A stretch of DNA of 64,000 nt from Heligmosomoides polygyrus polygyrus (Eukaryota > Nematoda > Chromadorea > Rhabditida > Heligmosomidae). The notes under the pieces were generated by a model. It had not been told where the DNA came from. It searched no databases and worked only from the letters and a program-made list of their open reading frames with translations. Shown in pieces: positions 52,501-61,200 of this stretch (the first letter of the stretch is position 1; every line of letters begins with the position of its first letter). A program made the translations under genes and the position numbers. The DNA lies in the NCBI GenBank assembly GCA_947396885.1, contig OX377206.1, forward strand, positions 87,603,960 to 87,667,959, written 5' to 3'.

Positions 52501-54628
52501 TGCAATCTTCATCAGTTATTCTCGAATCCTACCCTTGCCCTATTTTCCTTCTTATTTTTCTTTTTCTTTCATTTCATGTTCTCTTTCAATAGCCAATTTA
52601 TTTTGCTCCTCCTGTGAATTTCTCTTCTAATAGTGCGTGGTTTGAATTGGCAATAAATGGGTAAATTTTAAAAAAACATATGATAACGTTCGAAGAGAAC
52701 GTCTTCAAAGTCATAAACAATTTAACACTTCCGTTTTAGGAGTACGTGGTTGGCAATCGCAATGTGGTCATTAACGTCAAGGATAAGAAGCAGACTGTCT
52801 ACATTTACAAGTGTGAAGATTCTGTGATTGTGGTGTGTATCAGCGCCTTCAGCCTTTCCTCCTTGTTCAGAAGCGATGTCAGCGATAGACGTTTTTCTTA
52901 TCTTGACCACTTATGCCTTTCTCTTTCCGCTTATCTTTCGGGTTTACATAGGAGTTGTTTTAGATAAAGGGTAAGTTGAACTCAATCACGCTGGACAGTT
53001 GCCGGAAGACATCGGTTGTCTTCGATGCGTTGGTGTCTCAATGTGAAACGATAAACTGTCAGCGTGTCGAAATTCAGGTGCGTTTCGTTTCTTGAATGGA
53101 ATCTCCGCGCTATTCAGAGGTTTGACACATTGTTGCATTTCTAGACGCTGGGTGAAATGCCAACGCTTTCAATCCAGAAGACTGATGGATGTCAGGTCTA
53201 TCTTAGCGAAGCAGCTAAGAATGCTGAGATCGTAACCAGCAAGTCCAGCGAGATGAATTTGCTTGTGCCGAAGGAGGACGGCGATTTCGTATGTTCCTTC
53301 CGTTATTGTCTTCCGCTTGCGTTGGATTGTTCCTATTCTATCACTAGATTCTAGGAAGGGGTAATATATTAGACAAAGCGGTGTAAAGTGTAGTTTTTGT
53401 GGTTTTGTTTTTTGCTTCTGTATTGTTCATATAGACCAAAGATATATTGCAGCAGTAAATTGGTCCCATTACACTAAAATTACAGTACGATTAACGCATA
53501 ACAGCTGCATTTAGTCGTTTAATATTTTTTCACGCACCTCAGCTTTAGGTTCATCTGCTAAAATTTGAACGGTCTTGTTCTGAACGGTGTAAGCGCTCTC
53601 CCAGTTTGAGGGGTCACCCATTTTCTAATCATGGGCGTCCATGGATTCTGTAGGTGGTGTATAATGTCAACATAGCTCAGTGCCAGAAGAAGAACGGGAA
53701 GAAAGTAGAAATAATCGGGAAACTGCATATAAGTGAGCGGATGTAGCATGGAGACCTTTTTAGCAGGTGGCGCGCCCCGCGGACAATTTCATGACCCACA
53801 GTCACTCGGGGAGCCTGTGTCTATGCGATTTCCTGTTTGTATTTGTCAACTTTCCTTCATGGTCGTTTCCAGTTAATGTTCTTGGGGTTTTCGTGAAATT
53901 GAAAACAGTGGATTCAGCTTAGTGGCGGGGTATCTCACTGTGTTCAAGAACTGTGACAAGATTGAAAGTGAAATACTATATAAAGAGAAAGTCTATTACT
54001 TTGTGAGAAGACGCAATTTGCAGTTTTCTGTCCGGGAACGTCGAGCAGTATGCGTCCAATTACTTTTTCCTACCGTTCCCCTCGCTCTCCCACCTACTAG
54101 GATAGCTCTAAAAGGATTACGCAGCGTCACGCTCCTGGCCTTTCAATTTTTTCATCGTTTTGTTACTGGTGGTTTACAGCTGCGACAAGATATACTACGT
54201 AAGAGCAATCCAAGCAATTTACCAGTGTCACTTGTAGTTTCGTTGATCACTGAGTTGCTCGAGAGGGCACCAATAACGTCCATTCGTCCCTGTTGCGTGC
54301 CAGAGTGTTCCAGTAGATCCTTGTCGCATCAAGGATACGGACTACGTCCCTCCATCGTGGACGATTCATTGAATTCGCTTCACGATTTATTCTGATGCGA
54401 GTAATTAAATCGTAATGAGGGACACTTTGTGATTGGGATTGCGCTCATAGTGTAATGTACTGCACTGCTATTCCGTAAAGGAATGATCTGCTCTAATTCC
54501 TCGCCATTTTTGGCTAGACCTATTGACTACTGAACTGTATTTTTCAGATGGAATTCCCGGTACCGGAGCAGTTCAAGACGACATACGTCGATGGAAAGTT
54601 GGTCACTTGTGTGTCAGACATAGCTTAA
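37564..54628 (+). CDS. cas-1: Cyclase-associated protein (CAP/Srv2), complete, 13 exons
   Basis: Exons: 37564-37678, 44101-44213, 44277-44417, 44482-44562, 44649-44729, 47358-47471, 49314-49419, 49515-49675, 51776-51898, 52740-52832, 52964-53077, 53145-53288, 54548-54628. Phases match throughout and give 488 residues (human CAP1 is 475). The N-terminal oligomerisation helix (MDQLSKLVSRLETVTVKLE) leads to a helical folded domain (about 39-215; PPPHVKAFDSAL, HTTGLVWNSAP). A ten-proline tract lies near 240-250, a WH2 actin-binding motif near 255-280 (LFAELNKGEAVTAGLRKV), and the beta-helical CARP domain from about 320 (KQWNVEYVVGNRN, IQKTDGCQVYLS, SSEMNLLVPKEDGDF). CAP recycles ADP-actin from cofilin in the cytoplasm. 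Two CAP paralogues exist in C. elegans; which this matches is undecided. Introns 1, 5, 6, 8, 9 and 12 are long, and 1, 5, 6, 8, 9 and 12 hold SINE, MITE or LINE pieces. Confidence 0.93.
39075..39245. mobile_element. Decayed hairpin MITE in CAP intron 1
   Basis: Arms AACGACTTACTGCAATTTAAC / TTAAACTGCTGTAAGTCGTT and GAGAAAATACATCCGAAAG match the hairpin at 5745-5872, with the same CACCATATCGCTTGATAAG loop side. Confidence 0.7.
40466..40619 (+). CDS. Candidate second alternative first exon of CAP
   Basis: An open stretch with ATGs at 40466 and 40508 (the latter starting MFNICVLKAFAQQQVPQNAD) ends TCCTTTAG|GTCAGT. Counting from either ATG the donor is phase 1, the phase required to join CAP exon 44101. 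The peptide PVPPGMHRANLRSPL looks protein-like. Against it: the upstream side is a C-run repeat, the minus strand is also open, and no strong leader acceptor is seen. Joining to the large exon at 41954 would hit a stop. Confidence 0.3.
40935..41050 (+). repeat. SINE family A in CAP intron 1
   Basis: GTGGTGGTGGGATGGCG head, GGTTCGAGTCCCGCCTGGTG B box and the AGTTTTGATCGCAGCAAAAC body. Confidence 0.7.
41943..41953 (+). promoter_or_regulatory. Acceptor before the large alternative CAP exon
   Basis: TGTCTTTTTCAG is a very strong nematode acceptor 73 bases before ATG 42027. It could be a trans-splice site for a separate long transcript. The 72 bases after it are open in a different frame from the large exon, which stops at 42015-42017 just upstream of its ATG. 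Confidence 0.5.
42027..44019 (+). CDS. Large alternative first exon of CAP, 664 codons, disordered
   Basis: Open from ATG 42027 (in-frame stop at 42015) to a GTAGGT donor at 44020, ending in phase 1 (TCC G). That is exactly the phase of CAP exon 1 (37678), so splicing to 44101 yields the CAP body without exon 1: about 1114 residues. The exon encodes a polar, Ser/Pro/Arg/Asn-rich chain with no recognised fold, low-complexity patches (GPGPPPGQYES, SASSAATATSTDD-like) and one charged helix-like stretch near SDEFIRKLRRQREKIENYG. Near its end, GILL (632-635) is followed by KVVF (647-650), resembling the SILK and RVxF protein-phosphatase-1 docking motifs. Codon use looks normal and there is no repeat signature. 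It would place a large regulatory or scaffolding arm in front of an actin regulator. A separate gene ending at the TAG 44031-44033 is the alternative. Confidence 0.75.
45281..45435 (-). repeat. SINE family A in CAP intron 5
   Basis: Minus strand: GGTGGTGTAATGGCGTAGAG head, degraded B box (GTTCAAGTACCGCC), AGTTTTGATCGCAATTTAAC body and a TTAAAGAAAG tail. Confidence 0.7.
45560..45630 (-). repeat. SINE family A 3' fragment
   Basis: TTAAGCCTCAAGTGGCTGG and GAGGTTGCAAGCTTCCATG match the 3' part of family A copies at 1540 and 45281. Confidence 0.55.
45875..46110 (+). pseudogene. RTE-type LINE fragment, degenerate
   Basis: AACGGACGGAACATCTACG, GTGCTCCAGCTAAGTGTATC and AATATGGCCAACGACCTA match the coding strand of the fragment at 60.3-60.9 kb (the GTNIIECSSYVYLG and NMANDL region), with frameshifts. 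In CAP intron 5. Confidence 0.6.
46375..46665 (-). repeat. SINE family B in CAP intron 5
   Basis: Minus strand: GTGTAGCGCAGTCGGAGGAG head, GGTTCCTGGTTCGGATTTCC, CATCCCTCCGGTG, GCTGGCCACCGCAAGTC and a TTTATCCTTTTTCATCCTTT tail. Nearly full length. Confidence 0.8.
48632..48837. mobile_element. MITE, CAGGAGGTACACCCGCCCCC ends, in CAP intron 6
   Basis: Left CAGGAGGTACACCCGCCCCC, right GGGGGCGGGTGTACCTGCTG. Interior AAAGGTTTCGTAGGGCAGCC and GGGGGTTGGGGTGG resemble the 17865 and 56405 family. A lone end (GTGTACCTCCTGACCGTCCC) occurs at 5258. Confidence 0.75.
49780..49970 (+). repeat. SINE family A in CAP intron 8
   Basis: CAGTGGTGTAAAGCGTAGC head, GCAGGTTCGAGTCCTACC B box and GCGCAAGAGTTTTGATCGT body. 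Confidence 0.65.
50420..50720 (-). pseudogene. RTE-type LINE C-terminal remnant in CAP intron 8
   Basis: GTGGGCGTCCTGGTGTTCTT, CCTGTGGGATTCAGTCGAGT and GTCCAGCGGATGTTAGCGAAG parallel the sequence at 60370-60450. Heavily mutated. Confidence 0.55.
52126..52470. mobile_element. GC-rich MITE in CAP intron 9
   Basis: Copy of the unit nested at 25410-25725: CACTTCTGCGACACCGC-like start, AGGCAACGGGACCGACGTCC, ATGATTTGAACCATTCCAGC, a C run, CTGCGGCACGTGTCGCA and TTCATCATGGCCG. TTA precedes the left end (52126-52128); the right end is decayed. Confidence 0.65.
54230..54410 (-). pseudogene. RTE-type LINE 3' remnant in CAP intron 12
   Basis: CGTCCATTCGTCCCTGTTGCGTGCCAG and GTGTTCCAGTAGATCC-like segments match the 3' coding end seen at 27600-27660 on the minus strand. 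Confidence 0.5.
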
Positions 54629-54773
54629 GTTGATGACATTTTCTGATGTTCGGTTAGCCGACTACGTTGCTGTAAATGAAATGGGGCGCGAGAGGAAGTG
54701 TGAAGTATGAAGAAGTAATCTAATTGGATGCGTTGTTTCAGTCTTTCAAATCCCTGCTCGAAGTTTTAAGCAG

Positions 54774-54779
54774 AATAAA
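54774..54779 (+). terminator. CAP polyadenylation signal
   Basis: AATAAA 146 bases after the CAP stop codon. Confidence 0.65.
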
Positions 54780-54789
54780 TTGCTCATTA

Positions 54790-56400
54790 GAAGTTTTTCT
54801 AATTGCGTTAGCCGATGATCTCAGGCGGTGCTAAAATCAATGAAAATTTTATCTCATCAACATATTTTCTTCTTTCTTCATCAACTCTGTTGTGGGTGAG
54901 TTATTCTCATATTCCTTTTGATTCTAAAACGTCCTTGGGTTTTGGATTTCAGGTGCAGAAATTACCCCGAAATAGTCAGATTTGATATGTTTGGTACATA
55001 ATGCGGTAGCTAAATAGCTTTAACTTAACTAGAATGTAATTTATGGTTCATTCTCGAGGGGAAATCTTGTTTGTTTATATTACTTTGCAGTTCAGAGGGT
55101 TTTAGTCGCATGTATCATGTCCCGTAACTATCGGGAAGGTTTTTCTTTTTTCTTTTATTTCTATTTCGAGCTGTCGTTTGAAAAGACTGAGACAACACGC
55201 TTTAATTTGATTTCTTCGGCTTCTTTTTTTTCTCGCAGGAATTTCATTTATAACGCAACTCAACACCATATGTGTACTTAAAGGCTGAGTCTAACCGAGG
55301 TTTGCTTCTAGCTATACATGCATCAACATGGAGCCGTTTTCGGCTCGAGCTAGGTGTTGCATCGTTCTATTTTTGAAAAGTATAGGAAGCATAAAGCGGT
55401 TGTAGATGAGAGATGATGCCTTTAAGCAGTCTCTTAAGCTCATGGTGGTTACGTCGTTGCATTTGCTTCTTTTTTTTTCGCTGCTGTCAGAACGTTACCA
55501 ATGTTTCTGCTAACTACACCATGTGTTCCGTTTCGCAAAATTTCCTCGAAATTTGAGACGTTTATCTCCAAAACTTGTTTCTTCTACTCGAATAGGTCGA
55601 ACTTACACTCCTGTCCTTAGCCATCGTGAGAATGGTCTTGCATATGGTTACGAAGCGTAAAGTAGTATCGCTCACTATCTTCGCATGTATGATCTGGGAT
55701 AGCTTCTAAACAGCAGCGATAATTATGTTTAGGTACAGTCAAGAATTACACGGTCGAAATATCTACTTGTTCGCATGTCATAATTTATCTTCAGTCAAAA
55801 GAAACTCATTTTGATGCCTTCGATGTCGTTTTTTGTAGTACTGCTATTCATCATGGTTATAAATATTTATACGAATTTTTGCTTTCTCGATTCTCGCTAC
55901 ACAGGCAATTATGTATCGGTCGATTTTTCTCGAAACTATGGGAAAACAGTATTATGCTGGTGCTTGCCCTGTTTAAGTTGGCACGATTCTACACGGGGAT
56001 TCAGTAGCGATACATTGTATAGCAACGCAGGCCACCTATGTGCCCTACTAGGGAGCGTGTCCATGGTTATAATCCGAGAGCAAATCCCGCATAGTATCGC
56101 ATTCTTCTCGAGTGCCTGCCTGTAGTCCACAACCGTCGCTCCGTAGTGTTGCGCGTCCAAAGCTTACATATCGATTTTGGCCGGCTATCGTTCAGCTCTA
56201 ATCGATCCGTAGGCTTTGCACGATCGAGTCAGCTGCTCCTGTTGCCGTCGTCGCGGACTATGAGCATGTCGTGAAACTCTTGATGTTTTACATTCGTGAC
56301 TAAATTTCCAGTAGCGTGGACGAGTTGCCGGCCAGAGCGGACGAGTTTTTCGCAACGCATCCGGTAATCGTCACGGGACCACGGATCGACTTTATCTGCC
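54790..56400. other. AT-rich intergenic spacer
   Basis: About 1.6 kb after CAP without recognised exons or repeats. T-rich runs (55140-55160, 55225-55235, 55467-55480) are present. Open frames of 70-100 codons on both strands near 55811-56160 lack splice signals or recognisable motifs. Confidence 0.5.
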
Positions 56401-56404
56401 CTGA

Positions 56405-56560
56405 GGAATTGGGCGGAGTGGCGTTCTATCCCCCGACCAAAGGGGGCGTGACAAATGTCTGCGTCTCGTAAGGCAGCCACTGGACTCTGGAGCAAGCCCA
56501 GGGGGTTGGGGGTGGGCGGGCCAGGGGGACGAGGGTGTGGAACGCTCGTCCCCCAGGAAT
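56405..56560. mobile_element. MITE, inverted relative of 17865-18045
   Basis: TTGGGCGGAGTGGCGTTCTA left, GGAACGCTCGTCCCCCAGG right, with CGTCTCGTAAGGCAGCCACT inside. Orientation is opposite to the copy in PARP2 intron 4. Confidence 0.6.
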
Positions 56561-56714
56561 TGGGAAATCTCAGAGAAATCTCTATATATCGCTTGAGAGC
56601 GGATGTAGACCTTCGCACACCGGTTGCAGGTCTATGTTCGGGCACATTATTAACACAGAAGAATTTTGACCTTCCAGGAAAGAGAAAAATACAGGGAATA
56701 TGCATTGAGTGAGG

Positions 56715-56830
56715 TCCGCTATGAAAAGTTTTTGAATCAGTTTACAAAAAGGGACCCTGTTGAAAGCTTTAGGCATGCGAAATTTAGTAACATCCAAGTT
56801 AACACATTCTTCCAGTGAAGTAGTGCCCTT
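56715..56830 (-). pseudogene. Possible LINE reverse transcriptase fragment
   Basis: On the minus strand, KAFNRVPFCKLIQKL follows an unrelated-looking lead. D-x-KAFDxVPHxxLLxKL is the catalytic-core segment of LINE reverse transcriptases, but the expected aspartate region is altered and only about 40 residues are visible. Confidence 0.4.
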
Positions 56831-56859
56831 ATTGTAATTTTGAAAAGTAGCAGTAGCGG

Positions 56860-57060
56860 TAGAGGGATGAACGATGGCGTTAAGCCCTCCGCACACTGTT
56901 GGCAAAGTATGTGTTTATCCCTTCTAAGTCCAATCTGCTACCAGCTCGCGCACCCGGAGAGTAGGAAGGCTTGGTTGATGTATGCTGGATACCCGAACCA
57001 AGAACCTAGTGTAGGGCGCACACAACAGCAGGCGCCTATTCCGACTGCGCTATCACACGT
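56860..57060 (-). repeat. SINE family B, diverged
   Basis: Minus strand: ATAGCGCAGTCGGAATAGGCG head, GGTTCTTGGTTCGGGTATCC and CTTCCTACTCTCCGGG. The body and tail are decayed. Confidence 0.6.
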
Positions 57061-57204
57061 CCCATCCGTAGGATTATTTTTTTCAGAACCCTATACTTGA
57101 AATAAACAACAGTGTGGTCATCACAAATGAACGACGACTCGTTTTTTGAATAAGCTTTAAGCAAGTGATGAAGTGAAAGAAGCCACAAAGCTCAGGTCGA
57201 AAAG

Positions 57205-57360
57205 CGCTCTAAGGGTAAAGGGCGGCGTTGTTCAATCTCTCCTTAGGATGCGCCACGCATTCTATTTCTGAAGGCAACTTGAATGCGTATTCGGTCAGTA
57301 CAATGACTTGCGGGTGCGTGCGAAAGCGGGCGCCTTCTCCGACTGCGCCACACGCGCCCT
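57205..57360 (-). repeat. SINE family B with internal deletion
   Basis: Minus strand: GGGCGCGTGTGGCGCAGTCG head joined directly to CCGCAAGTCATTG, AGAATGCGTGGCGCATCC and a CGCCGCCCTTTACCC tail. The middle of the element is missing. Confidence 0.65.
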
Positions 57361-57621
57361 GTGTGCAAAGGTGCAATAATGTGAGTAGCTTTGTAAACAA
57401 GCAGTGGCGGATTATCATTCGGCGTATTAGAGTGGAATTTGAGCCCATCGAAAATCATCTGAAGTATTCTCCACGGAACGAGATAGAATCCTGCATCAGT
57501 GGAAGACTGGAAACGATTCTTGTTCGGCAAGGAAACCAGTGAAAACCAGTCAGCGAAGGGGCTTTCAAAAACCTGAGCATGAGCTGCACCTTATCCTTAT
57601 CAGCTGTAATCATAATGGTGG

Positions 57622-57850
57622 TGCGTGGCGGGACAGTTGGAGGAGGCGCCACCTGTCGTGTGTACCCCGAATTGAAGTTCTTGGTTCGGGCCCCGTCCAC
57701 GTCAACCAAACCTTCCATCCCTCCGCGGTGATTGTATCGGTCAAATACAAATTAAAATCGGTTTCACGATTTACCGTCGAATTCGGATGCGGAGCGCATC
57801 TCGCGGAAAGGATTGACTTTTGCCGTCCTCTGAGCTTATCCCTTTATCAT
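57622..57850 (+). repeat. SINE family B, diverged
   Basis: GTGCGTGGCGGGACAGTTGG head, GGTTCGGGCCCCGTCC, CTTCCATCCCTCCGCGG and GGAGCGCATCTCGCGG with a CTTATCCCTTTATC tail. Confidence 0.6.
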
Positions 57851-58225
57851 AGCAAATCAAGGGTAATCAGAGTGTCCCAATGGAATGGCACAAATTTAAT
57901 GAAGCCTTGAGACCGAGAATCCATAAAGCATTCATGCTGTGCTTCAATAACTCTCCCTTGAACACACGAATACATTTTTTTCAACCTAAGAGAAAAGTTT
58001 CCGTCTATTGTAATTGATTGTATTGGTTTGTTTTGGCGTTAAACCGTGTTTTATGGTAGCCGAGACAAAGGCAAAGGTATAATATCCCACTATGAAACAA
58101 TGATCAATCGAGTTTACATGGAAAACTCGTCCATTTTGGCGTCCAACTCGTCACTACCAAAGGAACTTTAGTTCCGAGCGTATGTATTACGCTTGCTAAT
58201 GAAGAAGCAATCCAGCTAGTTGCTT

Positions 58226-58236
58226 AGCTGTTTCAG
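58226..58236 (+). promoter_or_regulatory. Probable spliced-leader acceptor of the SWIM gene
   Basis: TTAGCTGTTTCAG ends 9 bases before ATG 58246. Such short distances are typical of trans-spliced nematode genes. Confidence 0.5.
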
Positions 58237-58245
58237 GATACTGTA

Positions 58246-61200
58246 ATGGTTCGCCGGAGACGTCGTAAGGCTACCTCTCAGCGTCGATTCATTATGCCCT
58301 ATCAGTTCAATGTCCTGCTGCGAACTTTGCAAGTTAAGCTTGAAGAAGTGGCGGACGGCTCAATCCGCAAGGTGTTCCCAGTTTTGGAGTCGCTGGCGGG
58401 AATCGTTGGGCGGAAGACAATGTTGGAAGCCGTTCGTTGGCAGCAGGCTGGACTTGTTCGCCTGGTGGAGGCTGTACCACTCGCTACATCTAAGAGAAGA
58501 GCGGAATTTCGAACATTCGAGGGCAAGGTGAAGTTCTACTACTCTGTAAATGATAAGTTTTATAGCTTAGAAACGTCATACAATATGCGGAAAAATTTCC
58601 CCTCAGCTGGTTTTCCCGTGCATCCGCGCGAAATTGATGGCCGCTCACTTGGATTGGAGGGGATTGGATTCAACCAACCGTTCAATTTTATCGAGACGAT
58701 CTTTACCGAAGTGAAGAGCATATGATATCTTCAAGTTTTACAACAAGTAGTCGGTATTTGTCGATCAATCGATATCGATTGGCAGTGATCACTACAAATT
58801 TATCCTTCAGCTGGTCCTTCTGTGGGGTGAAATTGATCGTCATTCACATTCATAACACACGAGCAGAATCAACCAACCGATTGTTTTTATCAATTTCCGT
58901 CGATGCTGATGAACATATGATGAACTGGGCAAGGTTCGCTACAAGTAATGAACATCTGTCAACCAATCGATATCGATTATCATCGCTGTGCCTACTGCTA
59001 AGGATGCGAGGTGTCAACAGAACCAATCAGCTGATCGATATAGATCGGTTGTCATTCTTCCGTGCATCCACGTGAAATTGTTGGCCGCTCACTTTTACAA
59101 CAGGTGGGGAGAATCAACCAACCGATCGATTTTATCGACACGATCTCTATCGAAGTGAAGAGCATATGATATCTTCAAGTTTCACAACAAGTAGTCGGCA
59201 TTTGTTGATCAATCGATATCGATTGGCAATGATCACTACGAATTTATCCTTCAGCTGGTCCTTCTATGGGGTGGAATTCATCGTCATTCACATTCATAAC
59301 ACACGAGCAGAATCAACCAACCGATTGATTTTATCGATTCCCGTCTATGTGGATGAGCATATGATGAACTGAACAAGTCTCGCTACAAGTAGTTAACATC
59401 TGTCGACCAATCGATATCGATTGAGAAGGATATCGTCGCTTTGCCTAGTGCTAAGCATACAAATGTCAGTCGCGGGATTATTCTGACCACTAGATAGATT
59501 CTTTTTTAGCATGCTAACAAAATCGTCTGATCGATATATCGATTGGTGCCGACTTCGAGAGCGAAGTCCAAATCCAGTGTTGTCAGTCCGGCTGACAGGG
59601 GGTATTATAGAATCGAAGCACAAGGGATAAAAAAGGATAAGTGTTGGCGCTAATCACTCTTCGCTTGGGATGCGTCCGTCACGCGTTTGGCTCCCAAGGG
59701 ATATCGTGCAAGAATTTTGAATGTGTTTGACCTATTCATTGACATGTAGTGGCCAGCCAATAGCGTGTTCTCTTGTGCTACCATTCAACGATCCAATAGA
59801 GATGCATACCCTATGTAGCGAAAGGAACCGATGATGGGATCGGGGGGGGGGGGTGATCAGGTATTCTGGAGGCTGCGTCACCAGCGTCATGAGAATAATG
59901 CATAGAATAACAATGTGGCAGAAATCGTTGGTATCAATTCACGATATATTAAGGAAACCTGTGTTTTTGTTCTTATGAGTTTTAATGATGTGGAAACAGG
60001 CTAAGAGAAGATTGTATCAGGAAAATCACAACGTCTTCCACGTGTTGATTCGCAGCGAATTGTTTTCTGAAACGGCCTTGACGATACACTGTTTCGTCAT
60101 AGTTATTAGTTCCACGAAAGGAACGATGATGAAACGAAACAGGAGTCAAAATCTCAATTTAAACCGCATTTGCGATGACTAAAACGTTGCGCAAGGCACA
60201 CTTATTAAAGGAATTCAGAAATGTACTAACTGCGAGATTCTGAGAACGTCAGAACAATGAATCATGACATCTCGTCACTAGTATGTTATGATTGTTACGT
60301 ACCAAAGAGGGAAGAGCGTCATATCGGTCGTTCAGGGCTTTCACGAAGAAGTCCGACCAACGCGTTTGGGCGTCCTGGTGTTCTCTTGACATCCCGCGGA
60401 ATCCAGTCGGTGACGGCTCTGGTCCAGCGGGTGTCTGCGAAGAGCATTACGTGGCCGGCCCACCTAATTTTCGACAACTTGGCCCACGCGACAGCGTCTC
60501 TGATCTTCGAACGTCGGCTAGGCTCGGAACTCCGAAGGCCTTCTCTCACTTGCGTGAGTCGTGCCACTCCGAGCATCGTCCTCTCGATTCCACGCTGCGC
60601 GACGCGACGCGTGTTCATCCTGCTTTCGTATAGCCCGGTCTCCGAGGCGTATGTTAGGGCAGGAAGAACAGTGGAGTCGAATAGGTGGGCACGGAGTCGG
60701 ACGTTCTTCGTCTTCTTCGCGAATTCTTCGACGCTCTTGAAAGCTCCCCAAGCCGTTCGTTTCCTCCTGCTCAGCTCTGGCGGTAGGTCGTTGGCCATAT
60801 TGACTTGGCGACCCAGATAGACGTAGCTGGAGCATTCGATGATGTTCGTTCCGTTGAGCGAGGATGGGGCATCAGAAACTTGTTCGTTCCTCATGAACAT
60901 CGTCTTCGTAAGATTAAACGAAGAAAAGCTATGACGGAGAGAATGAATCGAAAAAAAAAGAAATCAAATGCTGGCTGGTTCGCTCACTTCAAACGAGGTG
61001 ACACGGACTTCGAAGGCAGGCTTCGGTCGGGACATCACCACACAGTGGAGGCTACGCCGCTCTGTCGAAAAGAATCCAGAGATTGTCATCCGCGGCCTTG
61101 CGACTAGACTCGGGTGCACTGATCCATTTGTCTTCTGTCTTCTCGGAGTTTCTAGAAGACCGGACTACTGGAGATGAGAGTTGTTTCTTATAGGATTCTA

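Noticed and set aside
58528..58725. Coding extension of the SWIM exon 1 frame
   Set aside because: It overlaps a tandem duplication and follows a usable donor at 58527 whose phase fits exon 61587; treated as intron, though not excluded.
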